Assembly (NCBI RefSeq): GCF_000025325.1
Contig: NC_013743.1
Coordinates: forward strand, 3,782,001 to 3,846,000
Reading direction: 5' to 3'
DNA from: Haloterrigena turkmenica DSM 5511
Lineage (GTDB): Archaea; Halobacteriota; Halobacteria; Halobacteriales; Natrialbaceae
DNA length: 64,000 bases
In this document: positions 51,588 to 60,633 of the stretch, piece after piece
How positions within the stretch are numbered: position 1 is the stretch's first letter
Layout: each line of letters starts with the position of its first letter
The notes under the pieces: generated by a model
The model's input: only the letters and a program-made list of their open reading frames with translations
Told to the model about the DNA's origin: nothing
Database searches by the model: none
Position numbers and translations under genes: made by a program

Positions 51588-51607
51588 TCGGTCGGTCGGT
51601 CGGTCGG
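51588..51607. repeat. (TCGG)5 tetranucleotide repeat at the ppk1 5' end
   Basis: Five uninterrupted TCGG units (CCGA on the coding strand) lie between the two possible ppk1 start codons, at 51654 and 51546. Loss or gain of a unit would break the frame from the outer start only. Confidence 0.65.
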
Positions 51608-51661
51608 TTCCACTGCTCCGCTCGGTCGGATTCGGACGTGTCATCCCCCCTCATCCCACTC

Positions 51662-52351
51662 TCACTCCGCAGGTTCGGCGAACTTCTCGTCCGGGCGCGG
51701 CTGGTGCTCGGGCGTCGAGATGCTCACGAACCGCTCGCCGCGGAGGTCGTAGGCCGTGAGCCGACCGCCGTAGACACAGCCCGTATCGAGGCCGACGGCC
51801 CACTCGCGTTCGACGGGCTCATCGAGCACGGTGTGGCCGAAAAAGACCCGCAGCGGGCCCGCGTACTCGTCGAACCAGAACGGGCCGTCGTAGCCGTCGC
51901 CGTTCGGACTCCGCATCGTCAGCAGGTCTCGATCCGAATGCTCCGAAAGCGAGCGCGCCGGATCGACGCCGCCGTGGACGACGAGGTTGTCGTCCCACGA
52001 GATGGCGGTCGGCAGCGACTCGAGGTACCGGTAATCGGCCGGTTCGAGCGCCTCGAGGTCGGCCTCGTCGTCGAGGAATTTCTGCTCGTTGTTCCCTCGG
52101 ACCGACCGCAGCTGCGGCGAGTCCCGCACCCGCTTGAGGACCGCCTTGCTGTCCGGTCCCTTCCGGACCAGATCCCCGACGAACACGCCGAGGTCGTTCG
52201 GGCCGAACTCGAGCGTCGAGAGCAACTGCTCGAGGGCGTCGAGACAGCCGTGAACGTCGCCGATCACGTAGACGTCGTCGTAGGAGTCGGCGTCGAGACG
52301 CTGATGATCGAACGATACCTCGTCGTCGGCAACTGGTGGAGCAATCGTCAC
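51662..52351 (-). CDS. PPP-type metallophosphoesterase (diadenosine tetraphosphatase/PrpA-like)
   Basis: A 229-residue calcineurin-like phosphatase. All metal motifs are present: GDVHG (residues 31-35), GDLVRKGPDS, GNNE (about 86) and VVHGGVDP, with a later FGHT histidine. This is the set of PrpA/ApaH and protein serine/threonine phosphatases. It could remove phosphate from proteins or cleave dinucleoside polyphosphates. It precedes ppk1 on the same strand with a gap of 7 or 115 bp depending on the ppk1 start, so joint control of phosphate metabolism is plausible. Confidence 0.92.
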   Translation of the reverse strand: MTIAPPVADDEVSFDHQRLDADSYDDVYVIGDVHGCLDALEQLLSTLEFGPNDLGVFVGDLVRKGPDSKAVLKRVRDSPQLRSVRGNNEQKFLDDEADLEALEPADYRYLESLPTAISWDDNLVVHGGVDPARSLSEHSDRDLLTMRSPNGDGYDGPFWFDEYAGPLRVFFGHTVLDEPVEREWAVGLDTGCVYGGRLTAYDLRGERFVSISTPEHQPRPDEKFAEPAE

Positions 52352-52768
52352 GAGTTTCCTACCAAAAAGCTTCGAAAAATCAGAGATAAGACGTTATATT
52401 TTACATACGTTGAAGTACGTACCAGTATATAGTCCATCATATCTAACTACAGAAAGAATTCAAATTGGCTCTCGGACCGAGAAGAGACGTCGGTCGGTCC
52501 GAAGTACGTACTTCGACGGCGAAGGAGAACGGTCGGGACGGGGCTCGAAACGGTGGGAGCGGGTCCGGCTAACGGGTTCGCGTCGGGACGGCAACTCGAT
52601 CGACAGCGAACTCGGTACTCTCGCCGGCGGGACGGCAAGCGCGGTCGGTAGCGATATCGGTCGCAGCGACCCGCGGGTTTCGAACGCGAAAGCCGGGGAT
52701 ACGTTTTCTAACGTATAGCTATTATCCAAAGTACTAAATATATATTAGTTAGTATTATTGAACGATTC
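52352..52768. other. 417-bp AT-rich intergenic region between divergent genes
   Basis: Both ends are AT-rich, the middle (52460-52690) is plain GC-rich sequence with basic-looking ORFs that I do not accept. Next to the plus-strand gene are an inverted repeat (52699-52716) and a long TATA-type tract actaaatatatattagt (52732-52748), 25-30 nt before the ATG. Next to the phosphatase gene there is gttatattttac (52391-52402). Confidence 0.5.
52699..52716. promoter_or_regulatory. Candidate operator upstream of the unknown gene at 52.8 kb
   Basis: ATACGTT-TTCT-AACGTAT is a perfect 7-bp inverted repeat with a 4-nt spacer, located just upstream of the TATA tract at 52732-52748, where activators or repressors of archaeal promoters bind. 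The regulator is unknown. Confidence 0.42.
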
Positions 52769-53299
52769 ATGGGAGGGGAACTCAGCATTCGCGTCGACGG
52801 AGAACGGACGCCGCCGCCGGTCGAGGGGCTCGACGCCGAGGACGGCGTGTGGCGACTCTCGCTCGAGCCACATCGCGATCTACTGGTCGATATCACGGGC
52901 GTCGAGCCGACGGACGAGTTCACGCGCCGCGAACTGGAGACCGTTCGGGCGCGACTCGAGGGGTACGTCGAGCGGGAGAAACGGACGCCCGACGAATCCG
53001 CGGGACGAGCGAACGAGGCGGCGGGGGATCACGCTCGCTCCCCTGTGGACCGACTGCGACGGCTCCTCGCGCTGCTCGTCGGCCGCGTTCCGCTGGTCGG
53101 GACGGTGACCGCCGATCGCGACTCGAGCGACCGACGGACCGACGCACAACGGTCGTACTCGCCGGAAACGGCCCAGCAGCTAGCCCGGGTGTTCCGGGCG
53201 GCGATCGACGATCGGCAGCGCGAGATTCCGGAGGCGACCGGGACCGTCTCGGTACCGGCCGCGACTACCGGCTCGTCCGCCAACGCGAGCGCGGACTGA
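52769..53299 (+). CDS. Haloarchaeal protein of unknown function
   Basis: A 176-residue protein. The first 75 residues are acidic with alternating beta-like and helical pattern (LSIRVDGERTPPPVEGLDAEDGVWRLSLEPHRDLLVDITGVEPTDEF). The middle is polar. A short hydrophobic stretch LRRLLALLVGRVPLVGTV (about 97-114) may touch the membrane. The C-terminus is helical (SPETAQQLARVFRAAIDDRQRE) then alanine/serine-rich. No known domain. The strong AT-rich promoter suggests it is expressed and regulated. Confidence 0.7.
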   Translation: MGGELSIRVDGERTPPPVEGLDAEDGVWRLSLEPHRDLLVDITGVEPTDEFTRRELETVRARLEGYVEREKRTPDESAGRANEAAGDHARSPVDRLRRLLALLVGRVPLVGTVTADRDSSDRRTDAQRSYSPETAQQLARVFRAAIDDRQREIPEATGTVSVPAATTGSSANASAD

Positions 53300-53379
53300 G
53301 CGGAGGATCTCTTCTGGAGCGGTTCGACACACGAACACGGGGTCGAGGTCGCGGTCGGTTCGCCCGCGATCCGGATCGA

Positions 53380-53880
53380 TCAGGCGTTCAGCCGCCAGAG
53401 TTCGAAATTGAGGACGGCGGCGAAGGTCACCCACGCGAGGTACGGGACGAGCAACGCCGCAGCGCGCCGATCGACTCGATCGAACGCGACGACGGTTCCG
53501 ACGATCAGTCCCCAGAGCGCGAGGATGACGCCGAGGGCCAACAGCGGGGCCTCGAGCGCGAAGAACGCGGGCGTCCAGACGACGTTGAACGCCATCTGGA
53601 GGGCGAACAGCCCGAGCGCGAGCCGTCGGCCGGCGCTATCGCTGCGCCAGACCAGCCACAGCGCGACGCCGAGCAGCGTGAACAGCGCCGTCCAGACGAG
53701 CGGAAACGCGATCGACGGCGGGTAGAACCACGGCTTCTCGAGGCTCCGAAACCAGGCGCTATCGGGCGACGAGAAGATACTGGGGGCGGCGCCGACGACG
53801 TTTACCAGCACCGCGAAGCCGAGCGCGCGAAGCAGCGAGTAGCGGTCGGAATCGCGACGAGTGGTTGTCCGGGTGGCCAT
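53380..53880 (-). CDS. TspO/MBR family protein
   Basis: A 166-residue membrane protein with the five helices of TspO (translocator protein). Family marks: WFRSLEKPWFYPPSIAFPLVWTALFTLLGVALWLVW (about 43-78) and QMAFNVVWTPAFFALEAPLLAL, with a tryptophan-rich porphyrin-binding groove. TspO proteins bind or degrade tetrapyrroles and are linked to stress and pigment control. Divergent from hef with a 137-bp gap; no pigment gene is adjacent. Confidence 0.94.
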   Translation of the reverse strand: MATRTTTRRDSDRYSLLRALGFAVLVNVVGAAPSIFSSPDSAWFRSLEKPWFYPPSIAFPLVWTALFTLLGVALWLVWRSDSAGRRLALGLFALQMAFNVVWTPAFFALEAPLLALGVILALWGLIVGTVVAFDRVDRRAAALLVPYLAWVTFAAVLNFELWRLNA

Positions 53881-54017
53881 ACGGACGCTACGTCGCGGAG
53901 GTGCTTATACCGGCAGTCGCCGGGCCAAACATCGGACTGAGACGGCGCGACGCGTTCGGGGATCACTTTCACCCCGCTTTCTCAACGCTTAACCGCGACC
54001 GTCTCGAATCGCCAGCA

Positions 54018-56480
54018 ATGGCAGCACAGGACGAGGAACCGCCCTCGATCGAGCATCCGCTTCTCGAGCCCGACTTTCTAGAACGGCGACTCTACCAGCT
54101 AAAGCTCGCGGGAACGGCCGCGAACGACCACACGCTCGTCTGTCTCCCCACCGGACTGGGGAAGACGACGGTGAGCCTGCTCGTCACCGCGCGCAGACTC
54201 GAGGAGGTCGGCGGGAAGTCGCTGATGCTCGCGCCGACGAAGCCCCTCGTCCAGCAACACGCCGACTTCTATCGCGAAGCCCTCCAAATTCCCGACGAGG
54301 AGATCGTCGTGTTTACGGGCGACGTCAGCCCCGACGATCGCGCCGCGATGTGGGAGGAAGCGACGGTCGTGATGGCGACCCCGCAGGTGATCGAGAACGA
54401 CCTCGTCGGCAGCCGGATCTCGCTCGCCGACGTGACCCACATCACGTTCGACGAGTGCCACCGCGCGACCGGCGACTACGCCTACAACTACATCGCCGAG
54501 CGCTACCACGCCGACGCGCGGGACCCGCTCGTCACCGGCATGTCGGCCTCGCCCGGCGGCGACGAGGAGGCCATCCTCGAGGTCTGTGAGAACCTCGGCC
54601 TCCGAGAGGTCGAGGTGATGACCGAGGAGGACGCCGACGTCGACGAGTTCACCCACGACACCGACGTCGAGTGGGAGCGCATCGACCTCCCCGAGGAGGT
54701 CATCGAGATCCGGGACGCGCTGAACGAGGTGATCAAAGAGCGCCTCGAGAAGCTGAAGGAACTGGGCGTGGCGTCCTCGACCCAGCCCGACCAGTCCCAG
54801 AAGGATCTGAACCGGATGCGCGCGGAGCTCCAGAAGCTGATCAACAACGACCAGTCGGAGGGCTTCGAGGGGATGTCCGTTCACGCGGAAATCATGAAGC
54901 TCCGGCAGGCCGTGACGCTAGTCGAAACCCAGAGCGTCGAAGCCGTCTGCCGGTACTTCGACCGCCAGCGCAACCAGGCCCGCTCGTCGGGCGCCTCGAA
55001 GGCGAGCCAGCGGCTGGTGTCGGACCCGCGAGTGCGGGAGGCGATGCGCAAAGCTGAGAGCTTCGACCAGCTCCATCCCAAATATCGCAAGACCAGAATG
55101 CTGCTCGCCGAGACGCTCGGCCTCGAGGGCGGCGAGCGCGTCATCGTCTTCACCGAGTCCCGCGACACCGCGGAGGCGCTGACGGACTTCCTCTCCGAGA
55201 GCTTCGACGCCAAGCGGTTCGTCGGCCAGGGCGACCGCGAGGGGAGCGACGGGATGACCCAGACCGAACAACAGGAAGTGCTCGATCAGTTCCGCGGCGG
55301 CGAGTTCGAGGTGCTCGTCTCCACCTCGGTCGCCGAAGAGGGGCTGGACGTGCCGGAAGTCGACCTCGTGCTGTTCTACGAGCCCGTCCCGACGGCGATC
55401 CGCTCGATCCAGCGCAAGGGCCGAACCGGCCGCCAGTCCGAGGGTCGGGTCGTCGTCCTGATGGCCGAGGACACCCGCGACGAGGCCTACTTCTGGATCT
55501 CGCGGCGCCGCGAGAAGGAGATGGAGTCGGAGCTGCGCGACCTGAAGGGGGTCGCCGACGATCTCGAGGAGGAGTTAGACGACTCCCAGCAGGCGCTGAC
55601 GGATTTCGACGACGACGCTCCGGAAAGCGAAGTGAAAGTGGACGACCGCGGTGAAAATCCCGACGCCGTCGGCGATTCTTCCAGTGGAAGCGAGGGGGTT
55701 TCGGAACAGCCCGGCCTCCGGGATTTCGCGGGCGACGACGGAGCCGAAGACGACGCCGGCGGAGGCGATAGGAGCGACGACGCTGCGGAAGACGAGGTCG
55801 AAACCCACGAACCCCACGCCGAGGGCGATGCGATCGAGGTCGTCGCCGACCAGCGCGAGATGGATGCCAACATCGCGCGGGACCTCTCGCGGCGCGAGGA
55901 GATCGAAGTGCGCCTCGAGACGCTCGAGGTCGGCGACTACGTCTGTTCGGACCGGGTGGTCGTCGAGCGCAAGTCCGTCGCGGACTTCGTCGACTCGCTG
56001 GTCGGCGGCGACCGGTCGGTCTTCGAGCAGGTCGGCGCGATGGCCCGCCACTACTCCCGCCCGATCGTGATCGTCGAGGGCGACGGACTGTACGAACAGC
56101 GGGACGTCCACCCGAACGCGGTTCGGGGCGCGCTCTCGAGTCTGGCCGTCGACTTCGGCGCGAGCGTCCTCCGGACGGAAGGCGAACAGGAGACGACCGA
56201 GCTGCTGGCGGTGATCGCCGGCCGCGAGCAGGAAACCGCCGATCGAGAGGTGTCGGTTCACGGCGAGAAGCAGTCCAAGACGCTCGCCGAACAGCAGGAG
56301 TACGTCGTCTCCTCGATCGCCGAGATCGGGCCCGTGACGGCGCGCTCGCTGCTCGAGGAGTTCGGCACGGTCGAGGCGGTGATGATCGCCAGCGAGGAGG
56401 AGTTACAGGACGCCGACGGCGTCGGGGCGGTGACCGCCGAGCGAATCCGGGAAGTGATCGGGAGCGAGTACACGGGGTAG
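54018..56480 (+). CDS. hef: Hef helicase-nuclease (XPF/FANCM-like)
   Basis: An 820-residue DNA repair protein that acts on stalled forks. The N-terminal SF2 helicase has Walker A PTGLGKT (44-50), DECH (145-148) and the late QRKGRTGRQSEGRVVVL motif VI. An insertion around 220-310 is the thumb-like domain. A long acidic linker (about 530-610) joins the ERCC4 nuclease, whose VERKSVADFVDSL motif is near residue 650. Helix-hairpin-helix repeats (VVSSIAEIGPVTARSLLEEF, DADGVGAVTAERIREVI) end the protein. Start set at MAAQDEEPPS; the longer frame crosses the divergent tspO promoter. Confidence 0.97.
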   Translation: MAAQDEEPPSIEHPLLEPDFLERRLYQLKLAGTAANDHTLVCLPTGLGKTTVSLLVTARRLEEVGGKSLMLAPTKPLVQQHADFYREALQIPDEEIVVFTGDVSPDDRAAMWEEATVVMATPQVIENDLVGSRISLADVTHITFDECHRATGDYAYNYIAERYHADARDPLVTGMSASPGGDEEAILEVCENLGLREVEVMTEEDADVDEFTHDTDVEWERIDLPEEVIEIRDALNEVIKERLEKLKELGVASSTQPDQSQKDLNRMRAELQKLINNDQSEGFEGMSVHAEIMKLRQAVTLVETQSVEAVCRYFDRQRNQARSSGASKASQRLVSDPRVREAMRKAESFDQLHPKYRKTRMLLAETLGLEGGERVIVFTESRDTAEALTDFLSESFDAKRFVGQGDREGSDGMTQTEQQEVLDQFRGGEFEVLVSTSVAEEGLDVPEVDLVLFYEPVPTAIRSIQRKGRTGRQSEGRVVVLMAEDTRDEAYFWISRRREKEMESELRDLKGVADDLEEELDDSQQALTDFDDDAPESEVKVDDRGENPDAVGDSSSGSEGVSEQPGLRDFAGDDGAEDDAGGGDRSDDAAEDEVETHEPHAEGDAIEVVADQREMDANIARDLSRREEIEVRLETLEVGDYVCSDRVVVERKSVADFVDSLVGGDRSVFEQVGAMARHYSRPIVIVEGDGLYEQRDVHPNAVRGALSSLAVDFGASVLRTEGEQETTELLAVIAGREQETADREVSVHGEKQSKTLAEQQEYVVSSIAEIGPVTARSLLEEFGTVEAVMIASEEELQDADGVGAVTAERIREVIGSEYTG

Positions 56481-56519
56481 TCGGTCCCGGTCGAACCCGA
56501 CCGCTCGCGCCGGTTCGAC

Positions 56520-57377
56520 TCAGTCGCTCGCGTCGGACGCGATTCCTTCCTCGCGGTCGTCGAGAACGGACATCCGACCGGCGTCGCCTTCCGCGCGGGC
56601 GACGATCCGCTCGGCCGCGTAGATGCTCCCCACGCCGAGGACGATGCCGGCCACGACGTCCATCAACCAGTGAATGCCCAGATACATCGTCGAGAAGACG
56701 ACGCTGGCGGCCACGAACGTCGCGAGCGGGAGCCAGCGGGGGTACTCCCGGCGCGAGCGCCACGCGAACAGTAGGACGACGACCGCCAGCGACGTGTGCA
56801 GCGACGGGAACACGTCCGTGTTCGCCGAGACCGCCGCCGTCATGTCCTGAGTCTGTGGATAGAAGCTGTACATGAGACCGTCGACGGTCGACAGGTGGTT
56901 GCGCGGGCCGTACGCGATAAACAGCGTGTAACAGATCGCGCCGATCACGTAGTTGAACACGTACGCGATGAGCAACTCCTTGAGGTGGCGCTGGGAGGAC
57001 AGCGCGAAGTAGAGGATCGGCGCGGTCACCAGGAGGAACGGGAAGCCGAACATGTACATGATCGAGAAGAATTCGAGCGTGGCCTGCGGAACGATATCCT
57101 GAAGGTGGGCAACGAACTCGCCTTCGGCGGCGTAGATTTCGGCCGTGATATCCCAATCGAGCGCGTGCGAGAGCTTCACGCTGTAGTCGTGGGTCAACCG
57201 CTTGGTCAGGAAGAACAGCGCCGCGGCGCCGAGATACGGGGCGACGTCCCGGAGTCGGTGATCGTACTCACCGATGGTTCGGCGGAGTTGCCGCCGATCG
57301 AGGCAGAGAACGCACGTCATCGTCACTCCAGCCAGGACGGCGAGGCCGGTCAGGAGGAGCATATTTAGCAGAGCCAT
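56520..57377 (-). CDS. PAP2 superfamily membrane phosphatase (AUR1-like)
   Basis: A 285-residue membrane protein with about six or seven helices. The phosphatase motifs are YGPRNHLSTVD (near 152), the central PSLHTSLAVVVLL (about 190) and YLGIHWLMDVVAGIVLG (about 232), with the catalytic histidines of PSLH and GIHW. Family members dephosphorylate lipid or polyprenyl phosphates or make phosphoinositol lipids. The exact substrate is unknown; a role in polyprenyl-phosphate or archaeal lipid recycling is possible. Convergent with hef. Confidence 0.9.
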   Translation of the reverse strand: MALLNMLLLTGLAVLAGVTMTCVLCLDRRQLRRTIGEYDHRLRDVAPYLGAAALFFLTKRLTHDYSVKLSHALDWDITAEIYAAEGEFVAHLQDIVPQATLEFFSIMYMFGFPFLLVTAPILYFALSSQRHLKELLIAYVFNYVIGAICYTLFIAYGPRNHLSTVDGLMYSFYPQTQDMTAAVSANTDVFPSLHTSLAVVVLLFAWRSRREYPRWLPLATFVAASVVFSTMYLGIHWLMDVVAGIVLGVGSIYAAERIVARAEGDAGRMSVLDDREEGIASDASD

Positions 57378-57609
57378 GTTCGTATCGGTCTCGTTATTCT
57401 AATAATTCTATATCTCCAGCTTATTTATATCTATTTACTCGAGCGAAGTACAAACTTGCGATCGCTCGAGGAGACGCGACGATTCGAAGATCCGTCTATC
57501 GACGTCTCTCGTCCGAATCAGCGGAGAAACCGTAGATATCGACGCTGTCCGCACTGCTGTCGCGGCTGTCGCCGGAGCGGGGACGCCGCGTCTCACCTCG
57601 GTGAGCGGA

Positions 57610-58755
57610 TCAACCCTCGTAGCCGGCGTACTCCATGAGATCCGCGAAGACGTCGGTGTTCATCGCATCGCGGTAGACGATGCCGTTGACCATCCCGCCG
57701 GGGTAGGAGGTCCCGTTCATGGCGTGGTTGACCTTGTGGCAGTGCATGAGATAGATGCCGGGGTCGGCGTCGGCCTCGAACTCGATGGTGTGGCGTTCGG
57801 CGGGCGCGACATTGGTGATGTCGTGTTCGTACTGGGCGGCTTCGGGAACCTGTCCGCCGTCCTTCTCGACGAGGCGGTACCGGTGGTTGTGCGTGTGCAT
57901 CGGGTGGGACATGTAGCCCGCGTTGACCATGTGAAGGCGGACGGTGTCGCCGTGGTCGACGATGATGGGCGACCCCTCCTCCGGGTGGAGCGTCCGCGGG
58001 AGGCTCTTCCCGTTGATCGTGAACACGTCAGGATTTCGCTGGCGCGGACTGTAGTCGACGTTCTCGCCGGCCATCTGCCGGTTGACCCGCGAGTCCCAGT
58101 CCTTGAGGGTGAAGAAGTACTCCTTGTCGGCGGGTTCGTATCCCTTCGGATCGACGCGGAAGATGCCGTACATCCCCATATCGATGTGCCGGTGGGTCTG
58201 GTAGTGGCAGTGATAGAAGTGCGTCCCGGGGACGTTCGCCGGAATCGTGTAGGTGTGTTTCTCACCGGGATAGACCGTCACCCCGGTCGTCGTGGGAACG
58301 CCGTCGTTCTTCCAGGACTTCCGTACGCCGTGGAAGTGAAGGGTGTGGGGATGGTCGGCGTCCGTGTTGTCCAGCGTGACTTCCATATCGTTCCCCTCCG
58401 TCGTCCGAAGGATCGGCCCGGGAACGCTCGGCTCGCCGTCGTCGGCCTGGAACGCCCAGACCTGCGGGAGCTCGATCGGTCCACCCATCGAATCTATCGG
58501 GTGGACGGGGTGGCGGGCCGTCACCGAACGCAGCGTCACGCTCCCGTCCTGCTCGTCGACCTGGACGACTTCGGGCGCGCTCGTCTGCGGGAGATCGGAC
58601 GACGCGTCCTCCTCGTCGCCGCTCGAGTCCGGCGACTCGGGATCGTCTCCCTGACCGCGGCTCATACAGCCGGCGAGGGCCGCCGCGCCGCCGGTAGCGA
58701 TCATCAGTTCGCGTCGCGAGAGTCCGGACCCGGGTGCGCCGATACGATCGTTCAT
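57610..58755 (-). CDS. Two-domain multicopper oxidase
   Basis: A 381-residue exported oxidase. Signal: SRRELMIATGGAAALAGC, a twin-arginine motif with lipobox cysteine, then an acidic linker to residue 60. Copper ligands are clear: LHFHGVRKS, THFYHCHYQTHRH, SHPMHTHNHR and IYLMHCHKVNHAM. With only two cupredoxin domains it belongs with the trimeric two-domain oxidases and copper nitrite reductase-like proteins; a type 1 site in domain 1 or 2 must be judged by modelling. Likely substrates are metal ions, phenols or nitrite, not resolved here. Confidence 0.94.
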   Translation of the reverse strand: MNDRIGAPGSGLSRRELMIATGGAAALAGCMSRGQGDDPESPDSSGDEEDASSDLPQTSAPEVVQVDEQDGSVTLRSVTARHPVHPIDSMGGPIELPQVWAFQADDGEPSVPGPILRTTEGNDMEVTLDNTDADHPHTLHFHGVRKSWKNDGVPTTTGVTVYPGEKHTYTIPANVPGTHFYHCHYQTHRHIDMGMYGIFRVDPKGYEPADKEYFFTLKDWDSRVNRQMAGENVDYSPRQRNPDVFTINGKSLPRTLHPEEGSPIIVDHGDTVRLHMVNAGYMSHPMHTHNHRYRLVEKDGGQVPEAAQYEHDITNVAPAERHTIEFEADADPGIYLMHCHKVNHAMNGTSYPGGMVNGIVYRDAMNTDVFADLMEYAGYEG

Positions 58756-59011
58756 AGACAGTTGTACCTATGAAGAGCCGCAGTATAACGGGGCGAGCCC
58801 GTTCTTACCGGGTGGGAAGCCCCGAGAACACGTTCCCCGAAACAGTTATGAGAGGGTGCACTCGCGACCGCGGTCGGCGCTCCGTTCGATCGCTAGGAGA
58901 TGGACTCGAGCGATCCGGACGGTGAAAAACAGTATCGAGCGACCCGACGGCCGACGGCGCTTCGACCGGCGCCGTCCGCTCGACCGGCGCGCCGTTGGAG
59001 AATCGGCGCGG

Positions 59012-59806
59012 TCAGCGTAGCGTCTCGAGGGTTTCGGCGGCCTCGTGGGCGGCCTCGAGGCACTCACGCGCGTATCGGGGATCGTCCGTTGCCGCAGCGT
59101 TCCCGGCGAACTTCTCGAGGGCCGCGACGAGCGAGTCGCGGGCGGCCTCGAGGTCGCCGTCGGCGGACCGAGCGGCCCCGCCGGCACCGGCGCCGTCGAT
59201 CGATCGCCGGTCGTCGGCGGGCGATCGGGCGGAGCGCTCGCGGTCGGCGTCGGTCGAACGCGTCGACGCCGAGCGGGCGGTCGACGGCTGCCGATCGCCT
59301 GCCGAGGCGGCGGTCGGTTGCTCCTCGTTCGCGACGTTCCGTTCGGTCGCCGCGGTCTCGTCGGCCGCCGGACTCGAGTCAGCCGTCTCGATCGCGTCGG
59401 TACTCCCCGCCTGCTGGCCGCGCTGTCGGTCCTGACGCGCGGCCGGAGTGTCCGTTTCGGACGTCTCGACCGTCTCCGAGCCGCCGGCCGCCGGGCTCGA
59501 GTCCTGACGACTCGGCTCGCGATCGGCGGCCGTCCCGTTGGGCGCCTCGTCGGCGGCGTCCTCGGCCGACTGGGCCTCGAGTTGGGTCCCCTCGACGGCG
59601 TCGGGGTTGCCGTGACAGCTCGGACAGAAGGTGGTGCCGTCCATCTGGAACAGGGGGTCGCCGCAGGTGCCGCAGTGGGCGTTGGTCATCGTCGCGCCCT
59701 TGAGCAGCAGGTCGCTCATACGCTGGGTGGCCTGTCGCTCCTCCTGGTCGCGCTCGTACTTTTCCCGGAGTTTCTCGCGCTCGGCTTCCTTGTCGAAGTC
59801 GCTCAT
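59012..59806 (-). CDS. Sjogren's syndrome/scleroderma autoantigen 1 family zinc protein
   Basis: A 264-residue protein with the archaeal Sssca1 module at its N-terminus: a charged coiled helix (EREKLREKYERDQEERQATQRMSDLLLKGATM), then the zinc ribbon HCGTCGDPLFQMDGTTFCPSCHG (C45, C48, C61, C64). Residues 75-215 are a disordered acidic, serine/alanine-rich linker. A C-terminal helical segment (DLEAARDSLVAALEKFA ... AREASLEAAHEAAETLE-like) ends it. Function unknown; nucleic-acid or protein binding is likely. Confidence 0.9.
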   Translation of the reverse strand: MSDFDKEAEREKLREKYERDQEERQATQRMSDLLLKGATMTNAHCGTCGDPLFQMDGTTFCPSCHGNPDAVEGTQLEAQSAEDAADEAPNGTAADREPSRQDSSPAAGGSETVETSETDTPAARQDRQRGQQAGSTDAIETADSSPAADETAATERNVANEEQPTAASAGDRQPSTARSASTRSTDADRERSARSPADDRRSIDGAGAGGAARSADGDLEAARDSLVAALEKFAGNAAATDDPRYARECLEAAHEAAETLETLR

Positions 59807-59857
59807 GGTCGTCTAGAGACGATGGAACGTCGAAAAAGCTGCGAAGGCGGACCCGAC

Positions 59858-60322
59858 TCAGGCGCGGTCCTCGAGTGCCGCCTCGACGGCGTCGACGGCC
59901 GCTTCGGGGGTTTCGACGGTCTCGAGGTCGACGTCGATCTCGGAGACGTCGTGGGTCTCGAGACCGACGACGGGTCGGTCGTAGATGCCCGCAAAGCCGA
60001 TCTCCGAGAGGGTGCCGACGCCGCCGGTGAGCGCGATCACCGCGTCGCCGTTCATTGGGACGAGCGCGTTCCGGGCGTGGCCGAGCCCCGTCGCGATCGG
60101 GACGTCGACGTAGTCGTTGGCCTGTGCGGTGCGGTCGCTCGGGAGGATTCCGATCGTCGTGGCGCCCTCAGCTTTCGCGCCGCGACAGACAGCTTCCATC
60201 GTCCCGCCGCGGCCGCCGCAGACAACCGTGTGGCCGCGAGCGCCGAGTTCCCGCCCGACGGCTTCCGCGCGGGCCGCCTGTTCGTCAGTGATCGCACCGC
60301 CGCCGATGACGCTGACGCGCAT
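59858..60322 (-). CDS. TIGR00725 family protein (LOG/lysine-decarboxylase-like Rossmann fold)
   Basis: A 154-residue Rossmann-type protein: MRVSVIGGGAITDEQAARAEAVG, VVCGGRGGTMEAVCRGA (about 34-50), TIGILPS and VIALTGGVGTLSEIGFA (about 98-114, the counterpart of the LOG PGGxGT motif). Related proteins are cytokinin-like phosphoribohydrolases or molybdenum-cofactor carriers. The lineage here is the short TIGR00725 type whose function is not settled. Start at MRVSVIGGG, where the first strand begins. Confidence 0.9.
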   Translation of the reverse strand: MRVSVIGGGAITDEQAARAEAVGRELGARGHTVVCGGRGGTMEAVCRGAKAEGATTIGILPSDRTAQANDYVDVPIATGLGHARNALVPMNGDAVIALTGGVGTLSEIGFAGIYDRPVVGLETHDVSEIDVDLETVETPEAAVDAVEAALEDRA

Positions 60323-60633
60323 ACCCGACCGACGGCGGGCATCGGCAATGATCGGTTCGGTTCCTCTTCGGCGGTCGCGTTCGTTTCCGCGCTCGTCGGC
60401 CTCGAGACGAGGCACTTGAGGGGAGACACCGCGAATCGCTCGAGGCCGTCGGTCGACGAACGTCGGATTTGTACCCGGTAAATGCGCAGGATGTGCTGGT
60501 TCGTGTAATTCTCTGGGGCGCAACGGGACGAGTACGGCAGTGGTCGACGATCGTCGAAATACAGCTCGTTGGACCGGGTAACGAAGCGGTTTCCGACGGA
60601 TTTAACGCGTAGCGTGGTAGAGATTTACGTGGT
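60323..60633. other. 311-bp intergenic region before mdh
   Basis: Between the divergent TIGR00725 and malate dehydrogenase genes. A TATA-like tttaac at 60601-60606 lies about 30 nt before the mdh ATG. I see no repeat, RNA gene or ORF worth reporting in the rest. Confidence 0.5.

Noticed and set aside
49762-51759. 665-codon ORF on the plus strand
   Set aside because: A shadow of ppk1; valine/leucine/arginine-rich, without acidic haloarchaeal character or motifs.
52410-52718. 102-codon plus-strand ORF in the AT-rich intergenic region
   Set aside because: Basic, serine/arginine-rich product, and the frame crosses the inverted repeat and ends before the real promoter.
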